From contig NZ_JABFMV010000010.1 of NCBI RefSeq assembly GCF_013359685.1, forward strand, positions 1 through 64,000: DNA of 64,000 nt, given 5' to 3'. Position 1 is the stretch's first letter. Every line of letters starts with the position of its first letter. Positions 35,168 to 42,476 of this stretch are shown one piece after another. A program made the translations under genes and the position numbers. Below the pieces are notes generated by a model, which saw only the letters and a program-made list of their open reading frames with translations, was not told the DNA's origin and did not search any database. This DNA is from Leifsonia sp. C5G2 (GTDB lineage: Bacteria > Actinomycetota > Actinomycetes > Actinomycetales > Microbacteriaceae).

Positions 35168-36087
35168 GCTCCGACACCGACGGCACCGTGCCCGCTCTTA
35201 TCGCGCTCGGCGAGACGATGGTCCTCCTCGCCCCGCCGGACGCGACCCGGCTGCACGATGCCGATCAGGTGCGTCTGACCATCGGCGGGGCCGAGTCGAA
35301 CGTCGCCGCGCACGTGGCCGCGCTCGGGCATCATTCGGCGTGGATCGGCGCACTCGGAGACGATGTGTTGGGCCGTCGCGTCCACCGCACGCTGACGGAG
35401 CTCGGGGTGGACACGCGCTGGGTCGTCTTCGATCCCGACGCCCCCACCGGCGTGTACTTCAAGGATCCGGGCCACGGCGTCCTCTACTACCGGGCGGGAT
35501 CGGCGGCCTCGCGGATGACCGCGGACGGTGTCGCGCACCTGCCCCTGGAGCACGCCGCGATCGTCCACCTCTCCGGCATCACCCCGGCGCTCTCGCAAGG
35601 CTGCGCCGACCTGGTGGATGCGGTCATCGACCGTGTGCGCGAAGCGGGCCGCGGAGAGCTGAGCTTCGACGTGAACCACCGGGCCCCGCTGTGGGCGGCC
35701 GCGGACGCAGCGCCGGTGCTGCTCCGGCTGGCGAACCGGTCCGACATCGTGTTCGTCGGGCTCGACGAGGCGCACACCCTGTGGGGGTCCGGAACAGCCG
35801 AGGACGTGCGGAGCCTCATCCCGGAGCCCGCCCATCTGATCGTCAAGGACGGCGACGTGGGCGCGACCGAGTTCTCCGGGGACGACACGGTCTTCGTGCC
35901 GGCGATCCCCACCGAGGTCGTCGAGGCCGTCGGTGCCGGCGACGCCTTCGCCGCGGGCTGGCTCGCCGCCCGGCTCGCCGGTGCCCCCGCCGAGGAACGC
36001 CTGCAGGGCGGTCACCGGCGCGCGCACCTCGTGCTGCAGTCCACCGAGGACGTCGTGGGCATCGCCCCGACCGAGGCTCTGGCATGA
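35164..36087 (+). CDS. kdgK: PfkB-family sugar kinase, probable 2-keto-3-deoxygluconate kinase
   Basis: A 307-residue ribokinase-like enzyme. It starts ALGETMVLLAPPD, has IGGAESNVAAHVAALG near residue 40 (substrate site), and ends with VEAVGAGDAFAAGWLA, which holds the catalytic Asp and anion hole. Sequence character and the KDPG aldolase immediately downstream make 2-keto-3-deoxygluconate the likely substrate. It is translationally coupled by 4-bp ATGA overlaps on both sides. Confidence 0.85.
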   Translation: MSSDTDGTVPALIALGETMVLLAPPDATRLHDADQVRLTIGGAESNVAAHVAALGHHSAWIGALGDDVLGRRVHRTLTELGVDTRWVVFDPDAPTGVYFKDPGHGVLYYRAGSAASRMTADGVAHLPLEHAAIVHLSGITPALSQGCADLVDAVIDRVREAGRGELSFDVNHRAPLWAAADAAPVLLRLANRSDIVFVGLDEAHTLWGSGTAEDVRSLIPEPAHLIVKDGDVGATEFSGDDTVFVPAIPTEVVEAVGAGDAFAAGWLAARLAGAPAEERLQGGHRRAHLVLQSTEDVVGIAPTEALA

Positions 36088-36740
36088 CCGCGACACCGAC
36101 GACCGCAACCGACGAAGGGACGCCCGTGGACAATTCAGGTTTCGAGGAGCTTTTCGGCGGCTCGCCGCTCATGGCCATCCTGCGCGGGATGGGCGTCGAG
36201 CGCAGCCTCGCCGTCTCGACCACCGCGTGGGACCTCGGCATCGACGTCGTCGAGCTGCCGATCCAGTCGGCGGAGGACGTCGAGGCGCTGCGCGTGGTCG
36301 CGGCCGCCGCGAAGGAGCGCGGCAAGGTCGTCGGCGCCGGAACCGTGGTCTCGATGGAGCATGTCGCGCAGGCCCGGGAGGCCGGCGCGGCGTTCACCGT
36401 GAGCCCCGGCCTCGACCTGGACGTGGTCCGCGCGTCGCACGACGCCGGCCTGCTGAGCATGCCCGGTGTCGCCACCGCGAGCGAGGTGCAGCTGGCGATG
36501 AAGGCCGGGCTCACCTGGCTGAAGGCCTTCCCCGCCTCCGTGCTCGGCACCGGCTGGCTGGGCGCCATGCGCGGCCCGTTCCCGCGGGCGCAGTTCGTGA
36601 CGACCGGCGGCATGAGCGCCGCCAACGCGGGTGAGTACCTTCAGGCCGGCGCCCGGGTGGTCGCGGTCGGCTCCGCCCTCGAAGACCCCGCCCAGCTCCC
36701 CCGGCTCGCCGCTCTCCTCGACCCCGCGACGGCGTCGTGA
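36084..36740 (+). CDS. eda: KDPG/KHG aldolase
   Basis: A 218-residue class I aldolase. MAILRGMGVERSLAVSTTAWDLGIDVVELPIQS covers the first strands with the general-base Glu, and TWLKAFPAS carries the Schiff-base lysine. It would split 2-keto-3-deoxy-6-phosphogluconate to pyruvate and glyceraldehyde 3-phosphate. The ATG at 36084 overlaps the kinase stop. A GTG at 36126 with AAGGGA upstream is an alternative start, because the first 14 residues are a low-complexity Thr/Ala stretch. Confidence 0.92.
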   Translation: MTATPTTATDEGTPVDNSGFEELFGGSPLMAILRGMGVERSLAVSTTAWDLGIDVVELPIQSAEDVEALRVVAAAAKERGKVVGAGTVVSMEHVAQAREAGAAFTVSPGLDLDVVRASHDAGLLSMPGVATASEVQLAMKAGLTWLKAFPASVLGTGWLGAMRGPFPRAQFVTTGGMSAANAGEYLQAGARVVAVGSALEDPAQLPRLAALLDPATAS

Positions 36741-37144
36741 CCGACATCGCCGCGCGGCTGGCCCACGTCGACGCGCGGCTCGCCTACGAGATCGACGTGG
36801 TCGCGGCCGCCGCGGCGGTCGATTCCGGACGCGCGATCCTGGTCGACACCCGCAAGCTCGCATCCTGGGACCACGGGCACATCGCGGGAGCACTGCACCT
36901 GCCGACGACGGCGATCGCCGACCGCCTCGACGAGCTGCCCCGCGACCGCACCCTGATCGTCTACGGCTGGGGACCGGGATGCAACGGCGCCACCGGCACC
37001 GCCCGCACGCTGCTCGCGGCGGGACTCGACGTCCGGGAGCTGATCGGCGGCTACGAGTACTGGGTGCGCAACGGCTTCGCGGTCGAGGTGGACGGGGTGG
37101 TCACGCGGAGCGTGCCGGACCCGCTGGTGACGGCGGAAGGCTGA
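36737..37144 (+). CDS. rhodanese-like domain protein
   Basis: A 135-residue single-domain rhodanese. AILVDTRKLASWDHGHIAGALHLPTTAIA is the typical entry, and the active-site loop is WGPGCNGATGTA with one cysteine. It would handle sulfane sulfur or act as a phosphatase-like binding domain. Why it is coupled (GTGA overlap) to the aldolase in a carbohydrate-acid operon is not clear from the sequence. Confidence 0.85.
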   Translation: MTDIAARLAHVDARLAYEIDVVAAAAAVDSGRAILVDTRKLASWDHGHIAGALHLPTTAIADRLDELPRDRTLIVYGWGPGCNGATGTARTLLAAGLDVRELIGGYEYWVRNGFAVEVDGVVTRSVPDPLVTAEG

Positions 37145-37190
37145 CGCGCGACGCGCGAGCGGCAGCGAGGGGAACCCGGCGCGGGATGCC

Positions 37191-37793
37191 TCACCCGGCG
37201 GACCAGAGCTCCTCGGCCTCGAGGGTCAGATCTATCAACTGCCGCAGGAGACCCCCTATCGTCGTCGACCTCAACAGCGTGTACCTGTCGTACTCGCCCA
37301 GGGGTGCGATCGCCGCCAGTTGCCACACGGCGGCGACGGGATCGTCCGACAGCTCGATGCCCGCATCCGCATCCGGCTCCGCGACGCGGGCGATCACCCG
37401 GCGGACGATCGCCTCGGCCTCGACCCGGAGGGGTGCGAGCGCCTCGGACCACTCCAGCTCCGGCAGCATGGTGAGCTCGGCCCGGGGATACGGGTTCTCT
37501 TCGACCCAGCGCTCGACCCTGAACCTGTGCGTCCCGACGCCGACGATGAGCAGGTCGTCGGCTCCCGCCGCGGCACTGACCAGACGCGCCATCGTCCCGA
37601 CTGAGGCGCGCTGGTCGCCACCCCCGGCCTCGGAACCGCGCTCGATGAGGACGACGCCGAACTCGAATCCCGGTTCGTCCTCATCCAGCAATCGCCCGAC
37701 CATCGTGAGATACCGCGGTTCGAACACCCGCAGCGGGATGGCCACCCCCGGGAACAGCACGGATCCGAGCGGGAACATCGGTGAGGCGGCCAT
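37191..37793 (-). CDS. LON peptidase substrate-binding (LON-SB) domain protein
   Basis: A 200-residue protein that begins MFPLGSVLFPGVAIPLRVFEPRYLTMV, the conserved N-domain of Lon protease, without the ATPase or peptidase parts. The GTHRFRVERW stretch belongs to the same domain. Such stand-alone proteins are common in actinobacteria, with unknown function. I took the ATG at 37793; an ATG five residues later would also fit. It is divergent from the DUF427 gene and convergent with the rhodanese gene. Confidence 0.85.
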   Translation of the reverse strand: MAASPMFPLGSVLFPGVAIPLRVFEPRYLTMVGRLLDEDEPGFEFGVVLIERGSEAGGGDQRASVGTMARLVSAAAGADDLLIVGVGTHRFRVERWVEENPYPRAELTMLPELEWSEALAPLRVEAEAIVRRVIARVAEPDADAGIELSDDPVAAVWQLAAIAPLGEYDRYTLLRSTTIGGLLRQLIDLTLEAEELWSAG

Positions 37794-37828
37794 ACTCCAG
37801 TGAAGCACCGTGGACGTAGGGTGAACAG

Positions 37829-38326
37829 GTGCCCCGACCACACCCCGAGACCCCAGGACCAGGACAGGAGTCCGTCTGGGACTATCCGCGGCCGCCGCGG
37901 GTCGAGCGCGTCGCCTCGCCGGTCACGATCCGTCTGGGCGGGCAGCTCATCGTGGAGACCCGCGATGCCGTCCGGGTGCTCGAGACCAGCCATCCACCGG
38001 TCTACTACCTCCCGATCGCGGACTTCGCGCCCGGCGCGCTGGCCGACGCCGACGGTTCGTCGTTCTGCGAGTTCAAGGGCACCGCACGATATCTCGACGT
38101 GCGCGGAGGAGGCGAGGTGCGCCCCGCGTCCGCGTGGAACTACCCGCATCCGTCGCCCGGGTACGAGTCGCTGCACGACCGCGTCGCCGTCTACGCGCAG
38201 CAGATGGACGAGTGCACGCTCGACGGCGAGGTCGTCACGCCCCAGCCCGGAGGCTTCTACGGTGGATGGATCACGAGAACGGTCGTCGGGCCCTTCAAAG
38301 GGGTGCCCGGGTCCTTCGGGTGGTGA
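37829..38326 (+). CDS. DUF427 domain protein
   Basis: A 165-residue protein starting at GTG 37829. VWDYPRPPRVERVASPVTIRLGG, then SHPPVYYLPIADFAPGAL, then EFKGTARYLDV and SAWNYPHPSPG, are the DUF427 signature, a small beta-barrel fold of unknown function often annotated as a nucleotidyltransferase-like protein. Length is typical. It is the last core gene before the ychF-associated islet. Confidence 0.87.
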   Translation: MPRPHPETPGPGQESVWDYPRPPRVERVASPVTIRLGGQLIVETRDAVRVLETSHPPVYYLPIADFAPGALADADGSSFCEFKGTARYLDVRGGGEVRPASAWNYPHPSPGYESLHDRVAVYAQQMDECTLDGEVVTPQPGGFYGGWITRTVVGPFKGVPGSFGW

Positions 38327-38340
38327 ACGGCGGGGATGCG

Positions 38341-38369
38341 CAGACACTGAAGCCGAACTCGGCCACAGC
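38341..38369. repeat. diverged copy of the ychF 3' end
   Basis: Aligned with 39742-39770 (the end of ychF), this stretch matches at 22 of 29 positions, including CAGAC, TGAAGC, GAACTC and CCAC. It lies just outside the better copy at 38382-38406. It may be a scar of an earlier insertion at the same site. Confidence 0.4.
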
Positions 38370-38381
38370 ACATGCACCTAC

Positions 38382-38406
38382 ACGTTGGAGCGGAACTCCA
38401 CCACGT
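38382..38406. repeat. attachment-site-like direct repeat, left end of islet
   Basis: This 25-bp segment matches the last codons of ychF (39745-39769) at 24 of 25 positions and in the same orientation. The ychF copy is part of the gene; this one is in non-coding DNA after the DUF427 gene. That is the pattern left when an element integrates at a gene's 3' end. Confidence 0.75.
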
Positions 38407-38447
38407 TACGGCGGGGACGTTGGTCTGGAGGTAGCTCCGCGCGGGCA

Positions 38448-39371
38448 CTATGCCCAGAGCGCGCTGCTCGACTGCCAGCCATCGGGCATCCCCACATGTG
38501 ACTTCGGAACGAACTGAACCGCCGGGAAGCTTCGCAGGACGGCGGGCAGTAATTTGTTGGGCCCGGTCTCCAGGCGGTCGGAGAGGAACTGGATGAGCGT
38601 CAGCTGACCGAACGTCCGACTCCAGTCCGTCGATACAGCGTCGAGATCAGGATGACGCCCCAGCTTTGGCAACTTCGGTGAAATGGTGTGAACGCGGTTG
38701 AACAGCCTTCCGTGGTGTGCGCACGTATTCCGCACCAGGTTCAGCGCCTTGAGCCAACTGGTCAGCTGTGGCGCCGTCAGCCCGAATACATCCGCAATAG
38801 CATCCTGAGCGCGTCGAGGAGCAAATCCGAATAGGTAGGTCAAGCTTCCCCAGTCGAGGATCTCTGTCGCCGCCCACACAGGGAGACGGCCGCCGTACTT
38901 CTGCTCATGATGTTCCACGAACTCCTCGCGAGACTTAGCCAGTTCGTCGTCGTAGCGCTCAAGCCATTTCGAATAGTGGTTTCCCTGACGCGCAGTCGGA
39001 CCGAGCTTCGACACCTCCTGGTGCGCGCATGGATCGATACGGCCCAGCTCGTGTCCCACAAGAGCGCGGATAGCGAGCTCGACTGGCATCAGGGCGGCGA
39101 ACGTCACCGAACGTAGCCGCGCATCGAAGTCGTATAGCGCGACCACGTCACTGAAGCGGGTGCCGTCGTAGAACTGATCGCTGCGGGTCGAGTTGACGAG
39201 TTTTCGGAACGGATACCAATAGCCGCTCAAGCGGTAGTAGTTCACCCTTCGGAGGGTTGCGATCGCATCCTCTTCGTCGCCCACATCCATGCCGCGGCCA
39301 GCGAGAATATCAACCTGTTCTGCATACGTTTTGTATGCCTTTACGTCCTCGCCCACGAATACAGCCCCCAC
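38448..39371 (-). CDS. Abi_2 family abortive infection protein (AbiD/AbiF-like)
   Basis: A 307-residue protein of the Abi_2 family. The N-terminus AYKTYAEQVDILAGRGMDV and RVNYYRLSGYWYPFRKLV are hallmarks, followed by RFSDVVALYDFDARLRS and the conserved LNLVRNTCAHHGRLFNR (RxxxxH-type motif near residue 215, a HEPN-like RNase signature). Such proteins protect against phage by arresting the host. The codon use is less GC-rich than the neighbours. GTG 39371 is the first start; a GTG at about 39356 is possible. A promoter and a folded leader RNA precede it. Confidence 0.88.
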   Translation of the reverse strand: MGAVFVGEDVKAYKTYAEQVDILAGRGMDVGDEEDAIATLRRVNYYRLSGYWYPFRKLVNSTRSDQFYDGTRFSDVVALYDFDARLRSVTFAALMPVELAIRALVGHELGRIDPCAHQEVSKLGPTARQGNHYSKWLERYDDELAKSREEFVEHHEQKYGGRLPVWAATEILDWGSLTYLFGFAPRRAQDAIADVFGLTAPQLTSWLKALNLVRNTCAHHGRLFNRVHTISPKLPKLGRHPDLDAVSTDWSRTFGQLTLIQFLSDRLETGPNKLLPAVLRSFPAVQFVPKSHVGMPDGWQSSSALWA

Positions 39372-39424
39372 AAAAATGAGGACCGGCCCTGGACCTACCG
39401 AAGTAGGCGGAACCGGTCTTAGTG
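39372..39424 (-). ncRNA. structured leader RNA of the Abi_2 gene
   Basis: On the minus strand GACCGG (39413-39418) pairs with CCGGTC (39381-39386). Inside, CCTAC (39403-39407) pairs with GTAGG (39394-39398) around a UUCG tetraloop (39399-39402). A run of five U follows at 39372-39376. The start sits about where the promoter at 39431 would begin transcription. The Abi_2 reading frame begins at the U-run, so it may be a terminator-like attenuator or an RNA that binds the Abi protein. I recall RNAs associated with Abi_2 genes being described; the match is untested. Confidence 0.55.
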
Positions 39425-39430
39425 AGATCT

Positions 39431-39460
39431 ATTTTACGCGATAGCCGCGAGAGGACGCAA
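39431..39460 (-). promoter_or_regulatory. Abi_2 promoter
   Basis: TTGCGT (39455-39460) and TAAAAT (39431-39436) are 18 bp apart on the minus strand. Both are close to sigma-70-type consensus and the -10 box is A/T-rich in an otherwise GC-rich region. Transcription would start at about 39424, just before the folded leader. Confidence 0.6.
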
Positions 39461-39488
39461 GAAGGGCCCGAGTCAGTGAGCCTCGCCG

Positions 39489-39695
39489 CTATTCGTTGCG
39501 ACTGCCAAGCGGCCAGGGCTCGTAACTAACGTCAGCGAAGTCGGCGACTTCCGCACGTAGGCGTGCCGCGATTTCGACACCATCTTTGCGCCACTTCTCG
39601 CGCGCAGCTTGGCCCTGCCAACCATCTGACGGGTCGAGGTTCGCGTCCCATAGTGCGTTCCACTCGGCCAGGTCTCGAGTCAACTCCTCGGACAT
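39489..39695 (-). CDS. small hypothetical protein in islet
   Basis: A 68-residue protein, MSEELTRDLAEWNALWDANLD onward, rich in Trp, Glu and Asp, with no signal or membrane segment. It resembles short actinobacterial hypothetical proteins. It lies upstream of the Abi_2 gene on the same strand inside the islet, but the Abi_2 promoter stands between them. Lower GC supports acquisition with the islet. Confidence 0.6.
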   Translation of the reverse strand: MSEELTRDLAEWNALWDANLDPSDGWQGQAAREKWRKDGVEIAARLRAEVADFADVSYEPWPLGSRNE

Positions 39696-39740
39696 GCCAC
39701 ATATGTCTGGCGTCGTCGTGTATCCGACATCCCTGATCAG

Positions 39741-40814
39741 TCAGACGTTGAAGCGGAACTCCACCACGTCGCCGTCCTGCATGACGTAGTCCTTGCCCTC
39801 CATGCGGGCCTTGCCGCGGGAGCGGGCTTCGGCGATGCTTCCGGCGTCCATGAGGTCGTCGAAGGAGATGACCTCGGCCTTGATGAAGCCCTTCTCGAAG
39901 TCGGTGTGGATGACGCCCGCCGCCTGGGGCGCCTTCGCGCCCTTCGGGATGGTCCAGGCGCGCGCCTCCTTCGGGCCGGCGGTCAGGTAGGTCTGCAGGC
40001 CGAGGGTGTCGAAGCCGATGCGGGCCAGCTGGTCGAGGCCGGACTCCTCCTGGCCGGTGGAGGCGAGGAGCTCCGCGGCGTCTGCCGGGTCGAGGTCGAT
40101 CAGCTCCGACTCCAGCTTGGCGTCGAGGAAGACGGCCTGCGCGGGGGCGACGAGAGCCGCCAGCTCGGCGCGGCGGGACTCGTCGGTGAGCACGTCCTCG
40201 TCGACGTTGAAGACGTAGATGAAGGGCTTCGCGGTGAGCAGGCCCAGCTCCTTGACCGGCTCGAGGTCGATCGTGGAGGTCGACAGCGGCTTGCCGTCGT
40301 TGAGGTAGGCGATCGCGGCGCGGGCGGTCTCCAGGACCACCGGCTCGAGCTTCCGGCCCTTCACCTCCTTCTCGTAGCGCTGCTCCGCCTTCTCGAGCGT
40401 CTGCAGGTCGGCGAGGATGAGCTCGGTGTTGATGGTCTCCATGTCGCCGGCGGGGTCGGTCTTGCCCGCGACGTGCACGACGTCCGCGTCGCTGAAGCCG
40501 CGGACCACCTGGGCGATCGCGTCGGCCTCGCGGATGTTGGCGAGGAACTTGTTGCCGAGGCCCTCGCCCTCGCTCGCGCCCTTCACGATGCCGGCGATGT
40601 CGACGAACGACACCGGGGCGGGGACGATCCGCTCACTGTGGAACAGCTCGGCCAGGCGGTCGAGGCGCGGGTCGGGCAGGTTCACCACGCCGACGTTCGG
40701 CTCGATGGTCGCGAACGGGTAGTTCGCCGCCAGAGCGTCGTTCTTGGTCAGCGCGTTGAACAGGGTGGACTTGCCCACATTGGGCAGCCCGACGATTCCG
40801 ATAGTGAGAGCCAC
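39741..40814 (-). CDS. ychF: redox-regulated ATPase/GTPase YchF (OLA1 family)
   Basis: A 357-residue P-loop protein. Walker A GLPNVGKSTLFNALT is at residues 9-23. NVDE at FIYVFNVDEDVL takes the place of the NKxD motif, which gives ATP preference. A coiled coil with LEKAEQRYEKEVKGRK precedes it and a C-terminal TGS domain ends GDVVEFRFNV. It binds ribosomes and is linked to stress control. The last 25 bp of the gene are duplicated at 38382, which marks this 3' end as an insertion site. Confidence 0.96.
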   Translation of the reverse strand: MALTIGIVGLPNVGKSTLFNALTKNDALAANYPFATIEPNVGVVNLPDPRLDRLAELFHSERIVPAPVSFVDIAGIVKGASEGEGLGNKFLANIREADAIAQVVRGFSDADVVHVAGKTDPAGDMETINTELILADLQTLEKAEQRYEKEVKGRKLEPVVLETARAAIAYLNDGKPLSTSTIDLEPVKELGLLTAKPFIYVFNVDEDVLTDESRRAELAALVAPAQAVFLDAKLESELIDLDPADAAELLASTGQEESGLDQLARIGFDTLGLQTYLTAGPKEARAWTIPKGAKAPQAAGVIHTDFEKGFIKAEVISFDDLMDAGSIAEARSRGKARMEGKDYVMQDGDVVEFRFNV

Positions 40815-40845
40815 GGTCGTCCATCCTACTTGGGGGCCGGTGGGA

Positions 40846-41592
40846 TCACGCCCCGAGAGCCGTGCGGTACGAGCGCGTGACGTACGGCAGCTCGATTGTG
40901 TCGCGCCCGGCCAGGTCGGGATGCTCGCGCAGCAGACGCCGGAGCGATTGGATGACGGCCGCCTGCCCGTCGGGGTCCTTCGTGATGAAGTAGCTGCGCG
41001 ACCGGGCGAGGTCGAGCAGCCCGTCGTGGGTCAGCGTCTGCACCCAGCGCGTCTGGTGCCTCTCCAGCGGACCGAACGGCGCGGGGACGACGGGCTCGCT
41101 CTCGTCGTCGAAGGCAGCGGTGCCCGCATCCATCAGCTGGCCGAGCTCCCGTACCCAGCCAACGCTCTCGTCCCGCTCGTTCCAGATCAGCCCGAGCCGG
41201 CCGCCCGGGCGGAGCACGCGCGCGACCTCGGGGACCGCCAGGTCGGCATCCACCCAGTGCCACGCCTGGGCCACGACCACCAGGCCGAAGGTGTCGTCGT
41301 GCGTCGGGATGCGTTCCGCGGTGCCCTCGACCGCATCCACCTCGGGCAGCCGCTCGCGCAGTACGCGGAGCATCTCGGGCGAGGGATCGACGGCGGTCAC
41401 CTCCCGGCCGCGCTCGACGAGTGCGGCGGTCAGTTTGCCGGTGCCCGCTCCCAGGTCGAGCACCGCGCCGTCCACGCCGTCGAGGAGCCAGCCGACCGCG
41501 TCCGCCGGATAGGACGGACGGGACGCGTCGTAGACGTCGGCCGCCCGGTCGAAGGAGGCCGCATGGAGGTCGCGCTGCTGTCGGGGTCGCAT
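40846..41592 (-). CDS. class I SAM-dependent methyltransferase
   Basis: A 248-residue methyltransferase. AVLDLGAGTGKLTAALVERG (about residue 44) is motif I, VTAVDPSPEMLRVLRERL motif II, and VVVAQAWHWVDADLAVPEVARVLRPGGRLGLIW the following motifs. The HWVD form is usual for the UbiE/Coq5-like group with unknown substrate. I used ATG 41592, preceding QRDLHAASFDRAADVYD. It is downstream of a degenerate hairpin at 41641 and convergent with nothing. Confidence 0.85.
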   Translation of the reverse strand: MRPRQQRDLHAASFDRAADVYDASRPSYPADAVGWLLDGVDGAVLDLGAGTGKLTAALVERGREVTAVDPSPEMLRVLRERLPEVDAVEGTAERIPTHDDTFGLVVVAQAWHWVDADLAVPEVARVLRPGGRLGLIWNERDESVGWVRELGQLMDAGTAAFDDESEPVVPAPFGPLERHQTRWVQTLTHDGLLDLARSRSYFITKDPDGQAAVIQSLRRLLREHPDLAGRDTIELPYVTRSYRTALGA

Positions 41593-41640
41593 GCCGCCGA
41601 TGCTACGCGGCGGCACCCCGACGCGCCCCGATACCCGCTT

Positions 41641-41696
41641 GAGGTACTCGTAGATGTCCTCGTGATCGGCGTGTCGGCGACAACGGCGAGCACCTC
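41641..41696. repeat. degenerate hairpin copy with GGCGTGTCG
   Basis: Over its length this resembles hairpin copy C (20341-20398), including GGCGTGTCG. Its arms (41641-41658 and 41679-41696) match at only 14 of 18 positions. It lies in the gap between divergent methyltransferase and exonuclease genes, where a terminator is not needed, so it looks like a decayed copy of the element. Confidence 0.5.
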
Positions 41697-41770
41697 GGCG
41701 GGACCACGGAAGCGCGCGGCGCGCGGGCGGGATGCGGGGCGGCGTCGGTGGGGCGTGTGAGCATGACGAC

Positions 41771-42352
41771 GTGAGCCTGAACTTCACCGCCATCGACTTC
41801 GAGACCGCCAACTCCTCCCCCGCGTCGGCCTGCTCGGTCGGCCTGGTGAAGGTCCGGGACGGCAAGGTGGTCGATCGGGCGGGATGGTTCATCCGCCCGC
41901 CGCTCGGGCACGACCAGTTCCAGGAGTGGAACGTGCGCATCCACGGCATCCGCCCGGAGCAGGTGGCGGACGCGGCGGGCTGGGTGGACCAGCTCGCCGA
42001 TCTGGTGGAGTTCGCGGAGGACGACCACCTGGTGGCGCACAACGCGGGATTCGACATGGGCGTGATCCGCGCGGCCTGCGCGGCGACGTTCGTGGCGTGC
42101 CCGGAGTACAGCTACCTGTGCAGCCTCAAGGTCGCCCGGAGCACCTACACGCTCGACTCGTACCGGCTGCCGGTCGCCGCGATGGCGGCCGGGTTCGACG
42201 GCTTCCAGCACCACGACGCCCTGGCCGACGCGGAGGCGTGCGCGGCCATCGTCATCCACGCGGCGCGCCACCACGAGGCCGCGACCATCGAGGACCTCGC
42301 CGGCCTGACCGGCGCCCGTCTCGGCCGCATCGGCATCCCCGTCGCCGCCTGA
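41771..42352 (+). CDS. DnaQ-like 3'-5' exonuclease
   Basis: A 193-residue DEDDh exonuclease. Motif I is FTAIDFETANSS with the first Asp and Glu, motif II VAHNAGFDMGVI, and motif III HHDALADAEACA with the final Asp. It resembles the stand-alone proofreading-type exonucleases with no BRCT extension. The GTG at 41771 is used; an earlier frame start lacks a domain. It is followed by a short hairpin and then rmuC. Confidence 0.9.
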   Translation: MSLNFTAIDFETANSSPASACSVGLVKVRDGKVVDRAGWFIRPPLGHDQFQEWNVRIHGIRPEQVADAAGWVDQLADLVEFAEDDHLVAHNAGFDMGVIRAACAATFVACPEYSYLCSLKVARSTYTLDSYRLPVAAMAAGFDGFQHHDALADAEACAAIVIHAARHHEAATIEDLAGLTGARLGRIGIPVAA

Positions 42353-42362
42353 CCCGTCGATC

Positions 42363-42387
42363 GAGTGGCGACATCTTGTCGCAACTC
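42363..42387 (+). terminator. short hairpin after exonuclease gene
   Basis: GAGTGGCGACA / TGTCGCAACTC forms an 11-bp stem with one mismatch and a three-base loop, 11 bp beyond the exonuclease stop. No T-run follows. Confidence 0.45.
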
Positions 42388-42476
42388 GGCGTGGATTCGC
42401 GCATCTTCTCACCTCTCGATGGGACGCGCGGGGCGCGGAGGGACGCAGTGTCGGAGGGGGCTGACACACTGAGGGC

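Larger units (their letters stand above)
38382..39769. mobile_element. small genomic islet at the ychF 3' end
   Basis: The segment between the two 25-bp repeats (38407-39744) has visibly lower GC and different codon use from its surroundings. It holds the Abi_2 gene, its leader RNA and a 68-residue hypothetical gene. It carries no integrase or transposase, so it is either a remnant or was moved by a helper element. The upstream core gene is DUF427 and the downstream one ychF, both of ordinary composition. Confidence 0.7.

Noticed and set aside
29593-37144. Cluster considered as peptidoglycan or D-alanine recycling
   Set aside because: No peptidase or racemase is present, and the KDG kinase and KDPG aldolase would be unexplained.
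38448-39695. Islet considered as a prophage remnant
   Set aside because: No integrase, excisionase, structural gene or tRNA site is seen; only the repeat and cargo.
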